The notes beneath the pieces were generated by a model that was given only the letters and a program-made list of their open reading frames with translations, did not search any database and had not been told where the DNA came from. The translations under genes and the position numbers were made by a program. A stretch of 46,524 bases of DNA from an uncultured Bacilli bacterium (GTDB lineage Bacteria; Bacillota_I; Bacilli_A; RF39; UBA660). Positions 1 to 8,493 of the stretch are shown here, one piece after another. The stretch lies in contig CAKOLL010000006.1 of the NCBI GenBank assembly GCA_934096295.1, positions 1 to 46,524 on the forward strand, read 5' to 3'. Each line of letters opens with the position of its first letter. Position 1 is the stretch's first letter.

Positions 1-29
1 TGATAATTTCGTGTCTTTTTAGTGTGTCT

Positions 30-58
30 ATAATATCATAAAAATTTATAGTTGACAA
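30..58 (-). promoter_or_regulatory. Putative leftward promoter
   Basis: On the minus strand TTGTCA (53-58) and TATTAT (30-35) are separated by 17 nt. It would drive a transcript leaving the window at its left edge. It is back to back with the rightward promoter at 91-119. Confidence 0.4.
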
Positions 59-90
59 ATCTTAGAATGTCAAAAATTTGCAAAAATGGC

Positions 91-119
91 TTGACAAAAT
101 GCACTTTTTCGATTAAGAT
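91..119 (+). promoter_or_regulatory. Promoter of putative small RNA
   Basis: A perfect TTGACA (91-96) lies 17 nt before TAAGAT (114-119). Transcription would start near 126, exactly where the first hairpin of the putative small RNA begins. No open reading frame follows before the terminator at 194-224. Confidence 0.5.
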
Positions 120-125
120 AGTAAT

Positions 126-224
126 CACCAATTCACTTAAAGAAGGCGAATTGGTGCTAGTATCACACTAGTCAACCCCTTTTTATTCTTTTAGGAGATT
201 CCTTCGGGAGTCTCCGCTTTTTTA
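126..224 (+). ncRNA. Putative structured small RNA of about 100 nt
   Basis: Between a promoter (91-119) and a terminator (194-224) lie two perfect hairpins. CACCAATTC (126-134) pairs with GAATTGGTG (148-156), and CTAGT (157-161) pairs with ACTAG (167-171). A pyrimidine-rich single-stranded stretch and the terminator stem follow. There is no coding potential. I do not recognise an RNA family; it lacks SRP RNA, 6S and riboswitch hallmarks. It converges with nifJ, whose terminator begins a few bases further on. The role is unknown; a trans-acting sRNA is the plainest guess. Confidence 0.5.
194..224 (+). terminator. Terminator with UUCG tetraloop
   Basis: GGAGATTCC pairs with GGAGTCTCC around a TTCG loop, with one G-U pair, followed by GCTTTTTT. 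This is a strong intrinsic terminator for rightward transcription. Confidence 0.85.
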
Positions 225-227
225 TAT

Positions 228-257
228 AAAAAAATAAGTGAACTACTCACTTATTTT
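228..257 (-). terminator. nifJ terminator, spans the stop codon
   Basis: On the minus strand AAAATAAGTG (257-248) pairs with CACTTATTTT (240-231) and runs into T residues. The left arm is the last coding sequence of the oxidoreductase gene and the TAG stop (243-245) sits in the loop. Confidence 0.7.
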
Positions 258-3200
258 CTTGTAATATTCGTATCTATTAATTGCGTTTTCTTTTTGTTCT
301 TCAAGCAATTTAGATGCTAGTTCTTTATCTTTAATTTTTAAAGCATTAAATCTAACTTCATTATCTAAGAATGTTCCATATTTATTAAAATCAGGTTCTT
401 TAGAGTCAATATGATATTTTCCATCGTATCTCATAAGAATTGTGTATCCACATTCTACAGCTAGTTTTTGTTCTTCACTTGATGTGGTCATACCAGTTTT
501 AATACCGTGTTCAATACATGGAGAATAAGCAATTATGATTGCTGGACCATTATGTGCTTCGGCTTCATTGAAGGCTTTTATTGCTTGCATCATGTTTGCT
601 CCGAGAGATATAGATGCTACATAGCAATTTGGTATGCATGATGCTATCTTAAATAAATCTTTTTTCATAGTTCTCTTACCAAAGTTAGCAAATTCTGCGA
701 CTGCTCCGAGTTTAGTAGATTTACTTGATTGACCACCAGTATTTGAATAAACTTCCGTATCTAATACTAATATTTTAATATTTTCATTGGAATGAAGAAC
801 ATGATCAAGGCCACCATAGCCAATGTCATATGCCCAGCCATCTCCACCGATTGCCCAGATAGTTCTAGCAGGAATATAATCAATTAAATCTTTTAATTCT
901 TTTGGTATTAATTTATCTTGTAATTTCTCTTTAACATCTTTAGTTATTTCAAAATCATTTTCATTTCCTAACCATCTTGTGAATAATTTTTTTATTTCTT
1001 CATCAACAGAATTAATGGTTTCTTCCATTATGTGTTTTATTCTATCTCTTTTTTGTTTGTAAGAAATATGGATACCTAAAGCAAATTCGGCATTATCTTC
1101 GAATAGTGAGTTTGCCCATGGGATGCTGTAAGGTGTTGATGGAGCTGAGCCACCATAAATACTTGAACAACCTGTAGCATTGGCAATTACTAATTTTTCT
1201 CCGAGAATTTGTGTTAACATTTTAATATATGGCGTTTCTCCGCATCCTGCACAAGCACCAGAATAGGCAAATAATGGTCGTTCTAAAGCAACACCTTTAA
1301 TTGTTGTTTTAGGTAATGGATTTACTCTTTTTATAGCATCAAAGTCAATACCAGCTTTATTTGTTTTTTCTATCATTTCTAATGCTTTTTTACCCATTTT
1401 ACCAGGACAAACACTTACACATACGCCGCATCCAGTACAATCTTTTTCACTTATTTTAATTGAGTATTTTAATCCATCTTTACCTATAAATGGAATGCCA
1501 TCTGAATCATTTTCATTTGCTATGGCTCTGATTACAGCATGTGGGCAAGCTAAAGCACACATTCCACATTCAATACAATTTTCTTTAATCCATTTTGGAA
1601 CAATGTTTGAAATATTTCTTTTTTCATTGTTAGTTGTTGCTCCAGGGAAACGACCATAGGCAAAATCCATTAGCTTACTAACAGGAATCTCATTCCCTCT
1701 TCGTTCATTAATCATATTTATTACACTATCATCAACGATACTTATTGTTTCATCATATTCATGGGTAATCTTTAGTTCTTTTAAGTTTGATAAAGCTTCA
1801 TGCATTGCTAAAATATTGTTATTAACTATATCTTCACCTTTTGTGGCAAATGATTTTTTAATTGATTCTTCAAGCATTGAAGTGGCATCTTCAACATGGA
1901 GTAAGTTTAGAATTAAAACTTCCATTATTTTACTTATCTTACCTTTTAGATTATTTTTGCTAGCTATATTTTCAGCATCAATATAATATACTTTAATATT
2001 TTTCTTAAAAATTATGTTCCTAACTTTAGTTGGTAACAATTTTAATAATTCTTCTTCATTTTTAATAGTGTTGATAAGTAATATTCCATTTTCTTTTAAA
2101 TTATTTATAATATCAAACATTCTAAAGTAAATGTCTTTGGTAACTACTGTTATCTCTGGATGAGTTACATAATATGGTTCATTTATTTTTTCATTACCAT
2201 ATCTTAAATGGGATATTGTTACTCCCCCACTTTTTTTGGAATCATATTCAAAGTACCCTTGAACATATAAATCTTTTTTAGCATGTAGGATTTTTAGTAA
2301 ATCCTTGCTAGCACTAACCATTCCATCACTACCAAAACCTACGACTTTTATTTCTTTATTATTATTTTCAATTTCTATATGTTCTTCTTTTAAACTTAAA
2401 TTGGTTACATCATCATTTATACCTATAGTAAAGTTATTTCTTGGATTTTCTTCTAGCATTTTGTAAACGCTAAAAATATCACTCGGAGTGGTATTTTTAC
2501 TAGATAAGCCAAATCTTCCCCCGTAAATATTGATATCTTTGTCCTTTAAAATGCTACATATATCTAAGTATAAAGGTTCACCACTGGAACCCGCTTCTTT
2601 TGTTCTATCTAAAACTGCAATATTTTTAACAGATTCAGGTAAAACATTCAAAAAATATTCTTTACTAAATGGACGATATAAATGAACCTCGATTAAACCA
2701 ACATTACCTAACTTTTTTACCACTTCTTTGATAGTGTCTGTTATGCTACCCATGGCTACGATTATATTTTTAGCATCATTTGCCCCATAATAATTAAATG
2801 GTTTATAATCGGTATGCATTATATCATTAATTTTTTGCATATACCCATTTACAATATCAGGCATAGCATCATAATATTTATTTCTAGCTTCCATGCATTG
2901 AAAATAAATATCTTCATTCTGAGCCATTCCATATTGGTACTTTTTATCAATATTTAAACATCTATCTTTAAATTTATTGATTGCATCGTGGTCAACTAAT
3001 GCTAAAAGTTTATCCTCAGGGATTTCTTCGATTGTATTTAGTTCATGACTAGTTCTAAAACCATCAAAAAAATGCACAAACGGAAGACTTCCCTTTATAG
3101 CAGAAAGATGAGCCACCGCTGCTAAATTTTGGGCATCAAAAACACTAGATGATGCTAGCATACAAAAACCTGTGGCACGAGTGGCATAAATATCTTGATG

Positions 3201-3569
3201 GTCTCCGAATATTGATAATGCATGTGTTGCAAGGCTTCGTGCTGCAACATGAATTACTGCTGGTAACATTTCTCCGGCTATTTTATACATGTTTGGTATC
3301 ATCAAAAGTAACCCTTGACTAGCTGTAAATGTTGATGCTAAAGAACCCGATAAAAGGGCACCATGTAAGGCTCCGGAGGCTCCAGCTTCTGATTCCATTT
3401 CTAAGACTCTAGGTTTATCATTAAATATATTAAGCAAATTAGTGCTTGTTAATAAATCAATATTTGATGCCATCGGACTTGATGGTGTTATTGGATAAAT
3501 ACTGCATACTTCACTAAAATAATATGCAACTTTACTACAAGCATTATTACCATCTACTATTTTTTTCAT
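243..3569 (-). CDS. nifJ: Pyruvate:ferredoxin (flavodoxin) oxidoreductase
   Basis: Single-chain oxidoreductase of 1108 residues that oxidises pyruvate to acetyl-CoA and CO2 with thiamine diphosphate and passes electrons to ferredoxin. Visible features are the N-terminal YPITPSSPM pyruvate-binding motif (about residues 24-33), two 4Fe-4S motifs CIECGMCALACP (about 664-675) and CTGCGVCVSVCP (about 710-721), then the TPP domain with GACAGCGETPY (about 770) and GDGWAYDIGYGG (about 905). All parts are present; the chain is slightly shorter than the usual 1170-1200. It starts at ATG 3569 after GGTGA, 41 bases downstream of eno. It points to anaerobic fermentation, and ferredoxin would link it to the hydrogenase at 21971. 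Confidence 0.97.
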   Translation of the reverse strand: MKKIVDGNNACSKVAYYFSEVCSIYPITPSSPMASNIDLLTSTNLLNIFNDKPRVLEMESEAGASGALHGALLSGSLASTFTASQGLLLMIPNMYKIAGEMLPAVIHVAARSLATHALSIFGDHQDIYATRATGFCMLASSSVFDAQNLAAVAHLSAIKGSLPFVHFFDGFRTSHELNTIEEIPEDKLLALVDHDAINKFKDRCLNIDKKYQYGMAQNEDIYFQCMEARNKYYDAMPDIVNGYMQKINDIMHTDYKPFNYYGANDAKNIIVAMGSITDTIKEVVKKLGNVGLIEVHLYRPFSKEYFLNVLPESVKNIAVLDRTKEAGSSGEPLYLDICSILKDKDINIYGGRFGLSSKNTTPSDIFSVYKMLEENPRNNFTIGINDDVTNLSLKEEHIEIENNNKEIKVVGFGSDGMVSASKDLLKILHAKKDLYVQGYFEYDSKKSGGVTISHLRYGNEKINEPYYVTHPEITVVTKDIYFRMFDIINNLKENGILLINTIKNEEELLKLLPTKVRNIIFKKNIKVYYIDAENIASKNNLKGKISKIMEVLILNLLHVEDATSMLEESIKKSFATKGEDIVNNNILAMHEALSNLKELKITHEYDETISIVDDSVINMINERRGNEIPVSKLMDFAYGRFPGATTNNEKRNISNIVPKWIKENCIECGMCALACPHAVIRAIANENDSDGIPFIGKDGLKYSIKISEKDCTGCGVCVSVCPGKMGKKALEMIEKTNKAGIDFDAIKRVNPLPKTTIKGVALERPLFAYSGACAGCGETPYIKMLTQILGEKLVIANATGCSSIYGGSAPSTPYSIPWANSLFEDNAEFALGIHISYKQKRDRIKHIMEETINSVDEEIKKLFTRWLGNENDFEITKDVKEKLQDKLIPKELKDLIDYIPARTIWAIGGDGWAYDIGYGGLDHVLHSNENIKILVLDTEVYSNTGGQSSKSTKLGAVAEFANFGKRTMKKDLFKIASCIPNCYVASISLGANMMQAIKAFNEAEAHNGPAIIIAYSPCIEHGIKTGMTTSSEEQKLAVECGYTILMRYDGKYHIDSKEPDFNKYGTFLDNEVRFNALKIKDKELASKLLEEQKENAINRYEYYKKISE

Positions 3570-3590
3570 ATTATCACCAATTATATTATA

Positions 3591-3617
3591 AAATAAAAAA
3601 GACCAAATAACTAGTCT
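3591..3617 (-). terminator. Weak terminator or attenuator between eno and nifJ
   Basis: On the minus strand AGAC pairs with GTCT across a 10-nt loop that includes the eno stop codon, followed by TTTTTTATTTT. The short stem suggests partial termination. TATAAT-like sequence just downstream could re-initiate for nifJ. Confidence 0.35.
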
Positions 3618-4843
3618 CTTTTTAATTTTTCTTCAATTCTCATTAAACGATTGTATTTAGCAATTCGCTCTCCACGACACATTGAACCTGTTTTAATAAA
3701 TGGAATGGCAAGACCTACCGCTAAATCAGCAATAAATGTATCTTCTGTTTCTCCACTTCGATGAGATATAATTGTTTTATAATTATTTTTCTTTGCAAGC
3801 ATTATGGTTTTAATCATTTCACTAACTGTGCCAATTTGGTTAGCTTTAAGTAAGATAGCATTACCAGCATGCATTTCTATTCCTTTTTCTAAATATTTTT
3901 CATTAGTTACAAAGTAGTCATCTCCAACAATCATGATGCGATTTCCAACTAAAGAAGTGAATTTTGCAAGAGTTTCAAAATCATCCTCAAAGAATGGATC
4001 TTCAATACTTAAGATTGGATATGTATTTATTAATTTTACATAATAGTTCATTAACTCATCGCTTGTTAATTCTTTTCCATCTAATTTGTATGTGTTTGTT
4101 TCTTTATTATAAAGTTCACTAGCTGCTATATCTAAGGCAATAAAAATATCTTCTCCAGGTGTATAGCCTGCTTTTTTGATAGCTTCTACAATAAAATCTA
4201 AGGCCATGGAATTACTATTTAAGTTTGGTGCAAATCCACCTTCATCCCCTACACCAACTGCAAAACCATTGACACTTAATAATTTTTTTAAAGCATGAAA
4301 GACTTCAGATGCAGCTCTTACTCTTTCTTTAATACTTTTCATGGCTGGCATTATCATAAACTCTTGAATATCTATATTATTTACAGCATGTGCTCCACCA
4401 TTTATAATATTAATCATTGGAATAGGCATGGAAACAGTTCGATTAGATACATATTCATATAATTCTTTATTATTAGATTTAGCTAAACATTTTAGACAAG
4501 TAAGAGAAACCGCAAGTATTGCATTAGCTCCGAGTTTACTTTTATTTTCTGTTCCATCTAATTCTATTAAAAGGTTATCAATACTAAGTTGATCAGCTTT
4601 TTTACCTAATAGAGCTGGCTTTATTATATTATTAACATTATCTACTGCAGTTAAAACTCCTTTTCCCTCATATCTATTTGGGTCTTTATCGCGTAATTCT
4701 AATGCTTCTCTGGATCCAGTTGATGCTCCACTCGGAATAGATGCTGTTGCACTTACTCCATTATCTAATGTCATATCAACTTCAATAGTTGGATTTCCTC
4801 GGCTATCTAATATTTCTCTAGCATGAATGTCTTTTATAAACAT
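3611..4843 (-). CDS. eno: Enolase
   Basis: Phosphopyruvate hydratase of glycolysis (2-phosphoglycerate to phosphoenolpyruvate), cytoplasmic. The 410 residues contain SGASTGSREALELRD near the N-terminus, NGGAHA, DEGGFAPNL, the Mg-binding SIEDP, LLKANQIGT and SHRSGETED near the C-terminus, all standard enolase motifs. It is slightly shorter than the usual 430 residues. ATG 4843 follows an AGAAGGGG ribosome site. It sits directly upstream of nifJ, so phosphoenolpyruvate and pyruvate metabolism are adjacent, possibly co-transcribed with only a weak terminator between them. Confidence 0.98.
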   Translation of the reverse strand: MFIKDIHAREILDSRGNPTIEVDMTLDNGVSATASIPSGASTGSREALELRDKDPNRYEGKGVLTAVDNVNNIIKPALLGKKADQLSIDNLLIELDGTENKSKLGANAILAVSLTCLKCLAKSNNKELYEYVSNRTVSMPIPMINIINGGAHAVNNIDIQEFMIMPAMKSIKERVRAASEVFHALKKLLSVNGFAVGVGDEGGFAPNLNSNSMALDFIVEAIKKAGYTPGEDIFIALDIAASELYNKETNTYKLDGKELTSDELMNYYVKLINTYPILSIEDPFFEDDFETLAKFTSLVGNRIMIVGDDYFVTNEKYLEKGIEMHAGNAILLKANQIGTVSEMIKTIMLAKKNNYKTIISHRSGETEDTFIADLAVGLAIPFIKTGSMCRGERIAKYNRLMRIEEKLKRD

Positions 4844-4884
4844 TTTATCCCCTTCTTCCTTACTTATAGTATATCAAAATTTTA

Positions 4885-4918
4885 ACAAAGAAAAAAGTAA
4901 AACGATTAATTTTACTTT
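4885..4918 (-). terminator. Terminator of the HdeD-like gene
   Basis: A perfect 9-bp stem, AAAGTAAAA with TTTTACTTT around a 7-nt loop (4894-4918), is followed on the minus strand by T residues. Confidence 0.75.
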
Positions 4919-4933
4919 AGATTTTACTTATCT

Positions 4934-5512
4934 TTACCAAAATATTTCCATTATTTCTTTACTTCTATTTTTGAATAAAATTGTATCCATAAAATCTAGA
5001 ATTCCCGTAATAATTAAGAATGCTCCGGCTAGTTTAGTTAGTGTTAGACTTGCGAATGGATTAAATATTACAAGTACACCAACGATAGCTACCAAAATAC
5101 CTGTTGCTAATGTAATTAACCATGAATCTTCATTTCCTCTTTTTAGCCAAAGTGCATAATTAACTTTACTAGCTCCATTAATTATCATAAATATTCCAAG
5201 ACATACAGTTACAAATTCTACTACTGTAAATGGATAAATAATAATTACTACCCCAAGGACTGAATAAAGGACACCAAATACTAAGCTTAAATTATATAAT
5301 TTCGCACCTTCTCTATGAAAATATTTATAAATTGAATTAATTCCTTCAATTAAAAATATAATTCCGGCTATAATGCCTACAACTTTATTTGTAAGTTCAG
5401 GTACTAGTAAAAGTACAACACCTGCTGCTACTGTAAGTATTGATGTTAAAATAGAATAAGTAATCATTCTTTTATACATGTTTTCAATACTATTTTTAAA
5501 ACTACTTGCCAT
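4934..5512 (-). CDS. HdeD-like (DUF308) membrane protein
   Basis: A 192-residue hydrophobic protein with six predicted membrane segments arranged as three helix pairs (about residues 17-57, 73-112, 133-175), the pattern of HdeD/DUF308 proteins. HdeD in enteric bacteria is linked to acid resistance; in Gram-positives the role is unknown. It has its own consensus promoter (5532-5560) and terminator (4885-4918), so it is monocistronic. ATG 5512 follows GGTGAT. Confidence 0.8.
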   Translation of the reverse strand: MASSFKNSIENMYKRMITYSILTSILTVAAGVVLLLVPELTNKVVGIIAGIIFLIEGINSIYKYFHREGAKLYNLSLVFGVLYSVLGVVIIIYPFTVVEFVTVCLGIFMIINGASKVNYALWLKRGNEDSWLITLATGILVAIVGVLVIFNPFASLTLTKLAGAFLIITGILDFMDTILFKNRSKEIMEIFW

Positions 5513-5531
5513 TTTTATATCACCTAGCTAT

Positions 5532-5560
5532 ATTATACACAATAAAATATGTTTAAGCAA
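5532..5560 (-). promoter_or_regulatory. Promoter of the HdeD-like gene
   Basis: Minus strand TTGCTT (5555-5560), 17-nt spacer, TATAAT (5532-5537), about 20 nt before the ATG at 5512. It is divergent from the promoter of the FemAB-type gene. Confidence 0.65.
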
Positions 5561-5588
5561 CATTTTTATGGATTTTGACATCATTTTG

Positions 5589-5624
5589 TGGTATAATGTT
5601 GTCTTACTTTAGTTAAAGGAGGTT
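5589..5624 (+). promoter_or_regulatory. Extended -10 promoter and strong ribosome site of the FemAB-type gene
   Basis: TGGTATAAT (TG at 5589-5590, TATAAT 5592-5597) is an extended -10 element; the nearby TTGACA (5575-5580) is too close to act as its -35. AAAGGAGG (5617-5624) is placed 6 nt before the ATG at 5631. Confidence 0.6.
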
Positions 5625-5630
5625 TTTTAA

Positions 5631-6851
5631 ATGTTTATTAGAGAATTATCTATTGATGAATTTATGAAGTTTGCAAGTAAGCACTTTATTGGAAATTTTC
5701 ATGAGTCTATTAACTATGCCTTACTTAAAGCAGAAGAAGGATTTGAATACGAATTCATTTCTTATGGTGCTGATGAGATAGTAGCTGCTGCTTTAATACT
5801 TTATAAAAAAATTGGTAATGTTTACTTTGGATATTCACCACGTGGTTTCTTAATAGATTATTCAAATGAATATTTATTAAATGACTTTACAAAGAAAATT
5901 AAAGATTATTATAAAAAGAGAAATTTTGCTTTTATAAAAATTAATCCAGAGATTGCTATTGCTAAATTAAATAGATTAACCATGAACTTTGATTATAATG
6001 AAAATTATAAATTAATTGATATTTTGACAAAATGTGGATATAAAAAGTTAAAAAACAATATGAATTTTGAATCTTTATTACCTCGAGTAAATGCTATCAT
6101 TAAACTAAAAGGGTTTGATTATAATAATTTATCTAAAAACACTAGAAATAAAGTTAAAAAAGGATTAAGAAAAGGTTTAATTTTGGAAAAGGCTACACCT
6201 GATAAATTAAATATTTTTTATAGATTTATAAAAAACAAAATTAATAAAGATGCATATTATTATAATGACTTTTATAATGTTTTTAGCAAAACATCAGATG
6301 TTGATTTAATGTTGGTAAAGGTTGATTATAAAGCATTTTTAATTAATGCTCAAAATGCATACAATATAGAACTTAAAAAGAATTCTGAACTTAATGATAA
6401 GTTAGTAAATAATAGTAATGCAAACATTATAAATGCTAAAATGAATTCTGATAAGGCACTTTTATCATATAAAAATGATATAACTGAAGCTTCCAAAAAC
6501 TTAAATACTGGTTTAGAAAATTATGTCGCTGGGGCTCTTGTTATTAAATATCAAAATAGAGTAATAATTCAAATTAGTGGGTTTAATAAAGCAATGTCTA
6601 GATTTAGCGCAAATTATTTTCTATATTATGCATTAATAAAATATTATCAACAAGATTTTGACTATTTAGATTTAAATGGAATAACAGCAGATTTAAGTAA
6701 AGATAATCGTTACTATGGTTTAAATAGATTTAAAATAGGATTTAATCCTGATGTTTATGAATATATTGGAGAATTTGATTTAATTATAAATGAAAAACAA
6801 TATGAAAAATTGTTAAAATCCGGATTACTTGCAAAAGAATTTAACAAATAG
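5631..6851 (+). CDS. FemAB-family aminoacyltransferase (peptidoglycan bridge)
   Basis: A 406-residue protein of the FemABX family, which uses aminoacyl-tRNA to add amino acids to the lipid II stem peptide on the cytoplasmic side. Two GNAT-like halves can be seen; NLSKNTRNKVKKGLRKGL (about 170-187) is the typical central motif. A lysine/asparagine-rich stretch at about 240-285 matches the coiled-coil arm that binds tRNA in FemA/FemX. The C-terminal part contains LDLNGITADLSKDNRYYGLNRFKIGF, which resembles the family's conserved G-x-x-x-F-K-x-G-F end. It implies cross-linked peptidoglycan with an interpeptide bridge, so this is not a wall-less Mollicute. Confidence 0.88.
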   Translation: MFIRELSIDEFMKFASKHFIGNFHESINYALLKAEEGFEYEFISYGADEIVAAALILYKKIGNVYFGYSPRGFLIDYSNEYLLNDFTKKIKDYYKKRNFAFIKINPEIAIAKLNRLTMNFDYNENYKLIDILTKCGYKKLKNNMNFESLLPRVNAIIKLKGFDYNNLSKNTRNKVKKGLRKGLILEKATPDKLNIFYRFIKNKINKDAYYYNDFYNVFSKTSDVDLMLVKVDYKAFLINAQNAYNIELKKNSELNDKLVNNSNANIINAKMNSDKALLSYKNDITEASKNLNTGLENYVAGALVIKYQNRVIIQISGFNKAMSRFSANYFLYYALIKYYQQDFDYLDLNGITADLSKDNRYYGLNRFKIGFNPDVYEYIGEFDLIINEKQYEKLLKSGLLAKEFNK

Positions 6852-6871
6852 TATTTATTTTAATATGAAAA

Positions 6872-6906
6872 AACGGTAGTTAGATAATTCTAATTACTGT
6901 TTTATT
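6872..6906 (+). terminator. Terminator of the FemAB-type gene
   Basis: A 13-bp stem with G-U pairs, AACGGTAGTTAGA (6872-6884) with TCTAATTACTGTT (6889-6901) around a TAAT loop, followed by a T-rich tail. Confidence 0.75.
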
Positions 6907-6925
6907 AAGAACATAACTTAAATTT

Positions 6926-7147
6926 TTAACGAGATTTAAGTATCTGTGTTACCTCACGGTAACGTTTTTCTGTTTCACTGAAACCCTTAGATTTTTCCAC
7001 AGACCAATTTTTAATGGTTGCCACTCTACTTGTTTTATTTTTTGTTCCTATATTTTTACTTGCTTTTTTATCTCTATTATGTATTAATTCATAATTTAGA
7101 CATATCCATTTTCTTACACTTAAATTCTTTACTTCTTCATACGTTTA
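6926..7147 (-). pseudogene. Relic of a TnpB (IS200/IS605 OrfB) C-terminus
   Basis: The 402 bases between the FemAB-type gene and tuf hold no intact gene. On the minus strand an open stretch of about 73 codons, beginning after an in-frame TAA (7145-7147) and ending at TAA 6926-6928, reads KNLSVRKWICLNY and then HNRDKKASKNI. This matches the LS-x-R-x-W-x-C zinc finger and HDRDxNAxxNI motif (third RuvC motif) at the end of TnpB. The second Cys of the finger is replaced and Asp positions have drifted. No start, no N-terminal RuvC parts and no TnpA are present, so it is a dead fragment. A hairpin at 6948-6963 near its 3' end resembles a sequence at 20533-20590. Confidence 0.75.
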
Positions 7148-7193
7148 GCCATATATCAATGCTTCTGTTTGCAAAAAATGGATGGATTTACTA

Positions 7194-7227
7194 GTAAAAA
7201 AAATCTTAGGACCAAAGTCTTAAGATT
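7194..7227 (-). terminator. tuf terminator
   Basis: AATCTTAAGAC pairs with GTCCTAAGATT (one mismatch, 7202-7227) around a 4-nt loop and is followed on the minus strand by a run of T. The opposite strand also carries T residues, so it may work in both directions. Confidence 0.8.
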
Positions 7228-7253
7228 TTTTATATTATTGTTATATTCTTTAA

Positions 7254-8420
7254 TTATTTTATAATTTCAGATACAACTCCGGCACCAACAGTTCTTCCAC
7301 CTTCACGGATAGAGAATTTAGTTCCGTTTTCTAGAGCAACTGGAGCAATTAATTCAACAGTCATGTCAACATTATCTCCAGGCATTACCATTTCTACTCC
7401 TTCAGGTAATTCAATAACACCTGTTACGTCTGTAGTTCTGAAATAGAATTGTGGACGGTAATTTGAGAAGAATGGTGTATGACGTCCTCCTTCTTCTTTA
7501 GATAGAACGTATACGCTTGCTTTAAATTTTGTATGAGGTGTAACGCTTCCTGGTTTAGCTAAAACTTGTCCACGTTCAACGCCATCACGAGCAACGCCAC
7601 GAAGTAAGCATCCAGCATTGTCACCAGCTTGAGCAAAGTCTAGAGATTTTCTAAACATTTCAATACCAGTAACAACCGTTTTAGTTGTAGGTCTTAGACC
7701 AACGATTTCAACTTCGTCGTTAAGTTTTAATTGTCCACGTTCAACACGTCCAGTAACAACTGTTCCACGTCCTGAAATTGTGAAAACGTCTTCAATACTC
7801 ATTAAGAATGGTTTATCAGTATCACGAACTGGAGCATCGATATAAGAATCAACAGCAGCCATTAAGTCACGGATACTTTGAGCAGCAGCTTCATCACCTT
7901 CTAGAGCTTTTAAAGCACTACCACGGATAATAGGACATTCAGAATCAAATCCATATTCTCCTAATAATTCTCTGATTTCCATTTCTACTAAGTCTAGTAA
8001 TTCTGGATCATCAACTTGGTCACATTTATTCATGTAAACCACGATCTTAGGCACACCAACTTGACGAGATAACAAAATGTGTTCTCTTGTTTGTGGCATA
8101 GGACCATCTGCAGCAGATACAACTAGGATAGCACCATCCATTTGTGCAGCACCAGTGATCATGTTTTTAACGTAGTCAGCATGGCCTGGACAGTCAACGT
8201 GTGCATAGTGACGTTTTTCAGTTTCGTATTCAACATGCGCAGTGTTGATAGTTATACCTCTTTCTCTTTCTTCTGGAGCTTTGTCGATATCAGCATAATC
8301 AACAAATTTTCCAAAGTATTTTGTGATCGCAGCAGTTAATGTTGTTTTACCATGGTCAACGTGTCCAATGGTACCAATATTAACGTGTTCTTTTGAACGA
8401 TCGAATTTTTCTCTTGCCAT
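7254..8420 (-). CDS. tuf: Translation elongation factor EF-Tu
   Basis: GTPase that carries aminoacyl-tRNA to the ribosome. The 388 residues contain GHVDHGKTT (G1), RGITI (G2), DCPGHADY (G3), NKCD (G4) and SAL (G5), then the two beta-barrel domains ending in FSIREGGRTVGAGVV. It is a few residues shorter than most EF-Tu proteins. AAGGAGG precedes ATG 8420. It is the last gene of the str operon and also has its own promoter in the 73-bp gap after fusA (8456-8484). Confidence 0.99.
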   Translation of the reverse strand: MAREKFDRSKEHVNIGTIGHVDHGKTTLTAAITKYFGKFVDYADIDKAPEERERGITINTAHVEYETEKRHYAHVDCPGHADYVKNMITGAAQMDGAILVVSAADGPMPQTREHILLSRQVGVPKIVVYMNKCDQVDDPELLDLVEMEIRELLGEYGFDSECPIIRGSALKALEGDEAAAQSIRDLMAAVDSYIDAPVRDTDKPFLMSIEDVFTISGRGTVVTGRVERGQLKLNDEVEIVGLRPTTKTVVTGIEMFRKSLDFAQAGDNAGCLLRGVARDGVERGQVLAKPGSVTPHTKFKASVYVLSKEEGGRHTPFFSNYRPQFYFRTTDVTGVIELPEGVEMVMPGDNVDMTVELIAPVALENGTKFSIREGGRTVGAGVVSEIIK

Positions 8421-8455
8421 ATAATAATTTCCTCCTTTTCTTATATTACTATTAT

Positions 8456-8484
8456 ATTTTATCTAATGCTTGAAGATTTTTCAA
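8456..8484 (-). promoter_or_regulatory. Internal tuf promoter
   Basis: Minus strand TTGAAA (8479-8484), 17-nt spacer, TAAAAT (8456-8461) in the fusA-tuf gap. It would give extra EF-Tu transcription independent of the rpsL promoter. Confidence 0.5.
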
Positions 8485-8493
8485 GTATTATTC

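Noticed and set aside
4827..5159. Plus-strand open frame of 110 codons
   Set aside because: It overlaps the start of eno and the HdeD-like gene on the other strand, and has no ribosome site or family similarity.
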